Position numbers and translations under genes: made by a program
The notes under the pieces: generated by a model
Told to the model about the DNA's origin: nothing
The model's database searches: none
What the model saw: the letters and a program-made list of their open reading frames with translations, nothing else
Assembly: GCA_029261695.1 (NCBI GenBank)
Contig: JAJDAV010000028.1
Coordinates: 1 to 52,708, forward strand
Length of the DNA: 52,708 nucleotides
Direction of reading: 5' to 3'
Source of the DNA: Nitrospinaceae bacterium
GTDB lineage: Bacteria > Nitrospinota > Nitrospinia > Nitrospinales > VA-1
Shown: positions 48,106 to 52,708 of the stretch, piece after piece
Layout: each line of letters starts with the position of its first letter
How positions within the stretch are numbered: position 1 is the stretch's first letter

Positions 48106-48666
48106 ATGTCCTTGAAAGACAAGGAAAAATGGGATTCCAAGTATAGCGCTGAAGATCGCATTTCGGCAAAAGACCCTTCTGACTGGCTCACAGCCCATTC
48201 TGGGCTGCTTTCTGGTAAGGGGAAAGCTCTCGACATTGCTGCGGGAGAGGGCAGAAATTCCGTTTTTGCCGCTTCTTTGGGTTACGACGTGGTTAGCTTG
48301 GATATTTCCGAGATCGCACTTGGCAAAGCCCAAAACCTGGCAAACGAAAAAAACGTAAAGATTACAACACTTTCCGCCGATTTAGATAATAGCCCCTTTC
48401 CAGGAAATGAATATGATCTGGTGCTCTGCTTTAATTTCCTCGAACGAAAATTGTTCCCGGAAATACGGAAGACTTTAAAACCTGGCGGAATTCTATTTTA
48501 CGAAACGTTTAATGTGGACTATTTAAAATACAGCAGTTTTAAAAAGGAATGGGTTTTAGAGCAAAATGAATTACTAAGGGTTTTCGATGATTTTCGTATT
48601 TTAAGATACAGGGAAGTAGACGAAGACCCAGAAGGATTTGCATCTATCATCGCACAAAAGCTTTAA
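48106..48666 (+). CDS. SAM-dependent methyltransferase (TehB-like)
   Basis: MSLKDKEKWDSKYSAEDR...GKALDIAAGEGRNSVFAASLGYDVVSLDISEIALGKA. The ORF extension upstream of 48106 is non-homologous junction sequence. Confidence 0.88.
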   Translation: MSLKDKEKWDSKYSAEDRISAKDPSDWLTAHSGLLSGKGKALDIAAGEGRNSVFAASLGYDVVSLDISEIALGKAQNLANEKNVKITTLSADLDNSPFPGNEYDLVLCFNFLERKLFPEIRKTLKPGGILFYETFNVDYLKYSSFKKEWVLEQNELLRVFDDFRILRYREVDEDPEGFASIIAQKL

Positions 48667-48682
48667 GAAATATTTTGCCCCT

Positions 48683-49489
48683 ATGAAATCACATAAACAA
48701 CTTTTAGTTTTTTTTCTTATCCCAGCTCTGTTACTAGGGCTATTTTCGGGTTGCTCTACTACCCGTGAAAAAAGGCTTGAAGCCAAGGGCTTAACCCTAA
48801 TGTATAAATCAAAATCCGCTGCGGGGCATGATCTCGCTGACATACGGTTGAAGCCTGTTCAATTATCTGAAGGGCAAGTTCGCCAGCAAATGCAATCCCT
48901 AAAATATGAAGAGCTTTCTCTCTTTGGCAAAAAGAAACCCGTTTTTACGCCTAAAAATATTACTCGCTTGGCTCGCATAATAACCAAAGCGTTAAACAAA
49001 GCTCCCGCAAACAAAATAGTTTATTATGAGCTGGAAACACCTAGTGGAAGCACAGAAGGGATAGTTTTCCCCAGTAAAAACGTATTAAATTGGAAGTTCT
49101 CAAGTATTCAGGGTGGTAGTTTCTCCAGCCGTTCTTTTACCGGATGGGGGGGGAGTAACTGGAGACTGGTGCCAGGCTCAGGACAACATTATCATTCCAC
49201 AAAAAAATTGCTTGGCTCTGAAGCTTCGGAAAATTGGATAGAGGCGAGTCTGTCCCAACCCAGATATTCAGAAAGAGACAACCCTGTTTACAAAGAGCCC
49301 GCTCCCTCAAGAACAAAAAGGAAAGCACGTCGGGCTACCAGGGAACCAACACGAAAACAAGCCCCATCTACAATAAATCCAGAGCTGGAAAAGAAATTGC
49401 AATTCTTAAAAGACCTTTACGAAAAAAACCTGGTGGACGAAGAAGAATACAATCGTAAAAGAAAAGAATTGCTGGATACTTACCTTTAA
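48683..49489 (+). CDS. Lipoprotein with C-terminal SHOCT-like domain
   Basis: Signal peptide with lipobox LFSGC; C-terminal LEKKLQFLKDLYEKNLVDEEEYNRKRKELLDTYL. Confidence 0.75.
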   Translation: MKSHKQLLVFFLIPALLLGLFSGCSTTREKRLEAKGLTLMYKSKSAAGHDLADIRLKPVQLSEGQVRQQMQSLKYEELSLFGKKKPVFTPKNITRLARIITKALNKAPANKIVYYELETPSGSTEGIVFPSKNVLNWKFSSIQGGSFSSRSFTGWGGSNWRLVPGSGQHYHSTKKLLGSEASENWIEASLSQPRYSERDNPVYKEPAPSRTKRKARRATREPTRKQAPSTINPELEKKLQFLKDLYEKNLVDEEEYNRKRKELLDTYL

Positions 49490-49959
49490 GAGTTCGACTT
49501 CCCTTCAGACTTACTCTGAAGAATTTCATCAACCTTATCCATCAGGTCATTACGTTCCTGATTGGTTGTATCAATCCGCCTTTTTATTTTTACAATTTCC
49601 GCATCTGGCAAATCTGTACGCCTTACTTCATCTTCACAATGCCAAAGCTTTATATTTCTGAAAGCCAGCTCACTTACAGCTTGTCCCAGTTTCTTTAAAT
49701 GGTCCGAAGAGGACACATTTGTATTGGCATACATTTTAATTTTTTCATCGCGAATACAAACTTCCCCTGCCAACGCAGCAGCGAGGAAACCATTAATCTC
49801 GTCAACAAGGTTCTGTCTTTGTTTGTCAGCCAGATCGCGTTTAGCCTTCAACTCTTCATGTTTGGATTCGTTATCATTTTCCAACGCCTCATCGAGATGC
49901 CAGATTCTTAAGTTTTTTATTGAAAGTTTGTCGACAAGGCTACCGAGTGTTTCAGCCAT
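49486..49959 (-). CDS. Protein with internal duplication, DUF4254-like
   Basis: Two similar halves: LSIKNLRIWHLDEALEND...LADKQRQNLVDEINGFL and LAFRNIKLWHCEDEVRRTD...IDTTNQERNDLMDKVDEIL. Confidence 0.6.
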   Translation of the reverse strand: MAETLGSLVDKLSIKNLRIWHLDEALENDNESKHEELKAKRDLADKQRQNLVDEINGFLAAALAGEVCIRDEKIKMYANTNVSSSDHLKKLGQAVSELAFRNIKLWHCEDEVRRTDLPDAEIVKIKRRIDTTNQERNDLMDKVDEILQSKSEGKSNS

Positions 49960-50059
49960 AAATATTAGATTCCCGAGAAATTATTATATTTTAATTTTTT
50001 TTAAGTTATCACAGGCCCATACGAGGATCAACCTCTCGTATCCGCCCTTCCACTGCATA

Positions 50060-50692
50060 CTAATTTTTGATAATACAATTTAATCCATCTCTCACAGTAA
50101 GCAAAACTGACTCCACCCTTTCGTCCTCAATCACTTTCTCATTGAACTGGTGAATGGCCTTATCTGACTTGTCTACCGGGTCAAGCACACGACCGCTCCA
50201 CAGCACATTGTCCACAGCAATCAATCCTCCAGATCGAATCAAAGGCAAAATAGCTTCGTAATAATTACTGTAGTTTTCCTTATCCGCATCAATGAAGGCC
50301 ATATCGAATTGACCTGAGATCGTCTTTAAAGAATCCAATGCCGGCCCTTCCATCAGCGCAATCTTTTTCCCATGCGCGCTCATCCCAAAATATTTTCTTG
50401 CTACAACAATTGCTTCAGGGTCCATTTCACAGGTTATCAGTTCACCTTCTTCGGGCAAAGCCTCTGCCATTGAAAGTGCGCTGTAACCAGCAAATGTACC
50501 GATTTCCAATATACGTTTGGCACTAACCAATCGGGCCAGTAATTTTAGCAGCCTTGCTTCAATTCTCCCCGTTGTCATTTGAGGAATCTCTAGTTTTTCA
50601 TAGGTCTCTTCTTCAAGTTGCTTTAAGAGATCCCCTTCGTAGCTCGTGTGATTAAAGGCATACTCTTCAATTTTTTCATCTATAAAATCCAT
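50060..50692 (-). CDS. O-methyltransferase family 3 (SAM-dependent)
   Basis: AKRILEIGTFAGYSALSMAEALPEEGELITCEMDPEAIVVARKYF, FDMAFIDADKENYSNYYEAILPLIRSGGLIAVDNVLWSGRV. Confidence 0.93.
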   Translation of the reverse strand: MDFIDEKIEEYAFNHTSYEGDLLKQLEEETYEKLEIPQMTTGRIEARLLKLLARLVSAKRILEIGTFAGYSALSMAEALPEEGELITCEMDPEAIVVARKYFGMSAHGKKIALMEGPALDSLKTISGQFDMAFIDADKENYSNYYEAILPLIRSGGLIAVDNVLWSGRVLDPVDKSDKAIHQFNEKVIEDERVESVLLTVRDGLNCIIKN

Positions 50693-50718
50693 ATTATCCT
50701 TACCTCGTTTGGAAACTT

Positions 50719-51348
50719 TTAATAGGTTATAATTTCTGCATCCTGCACCCGCCATGCATACCACGTTGCCACAGTTTCCATGGGATGCCATTTTTCACCC
50801 AAGGCCAGTATCTTTTTTGGGGAAGGCAAGCTGCGCATTTTGTATATTTTTTTTATTCCCGCCTGAAGTCCTAAATCGCCCAAAGGCAATATATCGAGCC
50901 GGTTCAAAGAAAAAATAAGGAACATCTCTGCAGTCCACCTGCCTATTCCGTAGACAGAGGTTAGATTTTCAACCACCTCTTCATTACAAAGAAAGGGTAA
51001 CCGGCGAGGCCTTATTGAACCATCCAAGAACCGGGCAGCGAGGTCTTTTAAATACTTCACTTTTTGTCCCGACAAGCCGGATTGCTTTAGCTCGGTCACG
51101 GAAATTGCTATAACTTTTTCGGGTGTTGGGGTTTGATTGTGAAACAAACTATTAAAACGCTGCGTGATTGATTCCGCAGCTTTTGTGGAAATTTGTTGTC
51201 CAATGATAGCCTTACACAAAACCAGAAAATAGTTGCGGTTCAAACTCAATTTAAAAAGACCCTTGTCGCGAATAACCCCTGCCATGACAGGATCTCTTTC
51301 ATCGAAATGGGAAAGGATATTTTTTTTGCTGGGTAGTTTTTGAGCCAT
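50719..51348 (-). CDS. DNA-3-methyladenine glycosylase II-like (HhH-GPD)
   Basis: FLVLCKAIIGQQISTKAAESITQRF, LTSVYGIGRWTAEMFLIFSLNRLDILPLGDLGLQAGI. Confidence 0.92.
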   Translation of the reverse strand: MAQKLPSKKNILSHFDERDPVMAGVIRDKGLFKLSLNRNYFLVLCKAIIGQQISTKAAESITQRFNSLFHNQTPTPEKVIAISVTELKQSGLSGQKVKYLKDLAARFLDGSIRPRRLPFLCNEEVVENLTSVYGIGRWTAEMFLIFSLNRLDILPLGDLGLQAGIKKIYKMRSLPSPKKILALGEKWHPMETVATWYAWRVQDAEIITY

Positions 51349-51367
51349 ACAACCTTTCGCGAAAAAA

Positions 51368-52180
51368 TCAACTTCGCCAGTCGACCTGCAAAGCTTTTAG
51401 CTTGGGAAGGTTTGGTGATGCTCGAAGCTGATCTACAGCCTGATCGCTTATTTTATTATGATAAAGGTCTAACGTATTTAATTCAGGGAAAGCTTTTGAG
51501 TGATAAATCAATTCAGCCGCATGGTCATCTAACCCGTTACCTGCGAGAGAAAGAAGCTTTAGTTTTTTAAAATTCCCTGATTCACAAAGAGCTTGTAATC
51601 CTTTTTCCCCCAAACCTGTTTTCTGCAAATAAAGCTCCTCCAATTGCGTAACTTTCCCTTCACCGCCTAAAATTCTGGCTCCCTCAGGCCCAATAGGATT
51701 GAGATTCAGGTACAAAAGTTGCAAATTCGAAAGAGTTTCCGATGACACTAAAGCCTTTAAACCTTCTGCACCAATCTGATTCCCCTGCAAGAAAAGCTTT
51801 CTAAGATTTACAAGGTTCTCAGAGGATGCCAAAGCCGCAACGGCTTGATTCGACAATTTATTGTGAGCAAGAGAAAGAGTTATCAACTTTTGCAAAGCCG
51901 GAGCTTCAACAAGCAAGCCCACCCCTTCGTCAAAAAACTCATTCTTATCCAGCCTGAGATCTTTAACCTTCCGAGTTTTGCTATAGGACAGCAAGTCCTC
52001 TATTTCTTCTGGCAAAATCTCCTTATCATTCAAATCAAGTCGATATATGGCCTTTTCATTGTTTTCTAACTCTGCCTGAGTTTCCGTTTCATTCCACACC
52101 ATGGCCGTAGAGTCATCAGGCTCATCCGCCAGAATTGTAAGATTGTTTACCACTAGACTCTCAAACAAGGGGCTCATCAT
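51368..52180 (-). CDS. Leucine-rich repeat protein (RNase-inhibitor-like repeats)
   Basis: Repeats such as LQKLITLSLAHNKLSNQAVAALASS, LVNLRKLFLQGNQIGAEGLKALVSS, LSNLQLLYLNLNPIGPEGARIL. Start at 52180 gives an ATGA overlap with aroK. Confidence 0.85.
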   Translation of the reverse strand: MMSPLFESLVVNNLTILADEPDDSTAMVWNETETQAELENNEKAIYRLDLNDKEILPEEIEDLLSYSKTRKVKDLRLDKNEFFDEGVGLLVEAPALQKLITLSLAHNKLSNQAVAALASSENLVNLRKLFLQGNQIGAEGLKALVSSETLSNLQLLYLNLNPIGPEGARILGGEGKVTQLEELYLQKTGLGEKGLQALCESGNFKKLKLLSLAGNGLDDHAAELIYHSKAFPELNTLDLYHNKISDQAVDQLRASPNLPKLKALQVDWRS

Positions 52181-52704
52181 TTTAAAATCCATCCCTTCGT
52201 TTTTAAAAATTCGGTAATTTCCTCGACAGACTCCCTGGGCCGGCGATGCGATGTATCACAATAAAAGTCAGCAGCAGCTTGATACTTAGACTCTCTCTCT
52301 GCAAGATTCTTTTTCTGTTCATCTTCAAAACTGAGTCCCTTTTGCAAAGAAGGTCGATTGGGATCATGGCGAATTCTTTTTATTATTGTTTCCAAACTTG
52401 CTGTGAGGACAACACAAATCCCGTTTTTTTTAAGGTTTACTATATTTTCATCATTTAGAACCACCCCACCCCCGCAATCAATAATACTATTATTCGCTTT
52501 GCTAGAAACTTCTGCCACAATTTCTGATTCAAGCTTCCTGAAACTTTCCCATCCCTCTTGATCAACTATTTCAGGAATTGACTTGCAAGCCGAATCAGAA
52601 ATCAACTTATCGATTTTATACAGTTTCATGCGAAGCTTTTCGGAAAGTATTTTTGAAATCACCGACTTTCCTGTGCCGCGATAACCCAGCATTACAATAT
52701 TCAC
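52177..52704 (-). CDS. aroK: Shikimate kinase
   Basis: NIVMLGYRGTGKSVISKILSEKL, IIDCGGGVVLNDENIVNLKKNGICVVL, RHDPNRPSL. Confidence 0.93.
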   Translation of the reverse strand: MNIVMLGYRGTGKSVISKILSEKLRMKLYKIDKLISDSACKSIPEIVDQEGWESFRKLESEIVAEVSSKANNSIIDCGGGVVLNDENIVNLKKNGICVVLTASLETIIKRIRHDPNRPSLQKGLSFEDEQKKNLAERESKYQAAADFYCDTSHRRPRESVEEITEFLKTKGWILK

Positions 52705-52708
52705 GGAA

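Noticed and set aside
50693-50791. N-terminal extension of the O-methyltransferase ORF
   Set aside because: Overlaps the end of the upstream glycosylase gene; MDFIDEKIEEYAFNHTS at 50692 is the natural family start.

Overview
The window is about 52.7 kb, mostly ordinary bacterial chromosome with dense operons and moderate GC. Taxonomy was not tested. Core genes recognised from their translations include mgtE (5' truncated by the window edge), nfu, cstA, purA, proB, nfeD-like, kdsA, glgC, namZ-like (DUF1343), yqeY-dnaG-rpoD, one CAT-anticodon tRNA, hsp20, pyk, def, HU, rplU-rpmA-obg, alkA-like and aroK. Regions most worth a second look: (1) a tightly packed three-gene operon at 1110-5701, encoding an ATP-grasp ligase fused to a degenerate M20 peptidase domain, a gamma-glutamyltranspeptidase without an obvious signal peptide, and an N-formylglutamate-amidohydrolase-like protein; this is my best candidate for an undescribed pathway; (2) a decayed type I secretion locus at about 44.2-48.05 kb, holding a RAYT-type transposase with perfect 21-bp inverted ends, a truncated cargo-like N-terminus, a HlyD gene plus a partial HlyD duplicate carrying an in-frame 78-bp insertion, an ABC-transporter stub, and a 20-bp direct repeat at both edges; (3) an MFS transporter gene split by a 10-bp x3 tandem repeat, where loss of one unit exactly restores the frame; (4) two overlapping, unlisted micro-ORFs encoding 36 and 34 aa membrane peptides; (5) a 14-repeat FG-GAP protein; (6) an acidic-repeat FliL-like membrane protein and a FimV-core/SPOR fusion protein. 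All family names come from motif recognition by eye; no database search was run.
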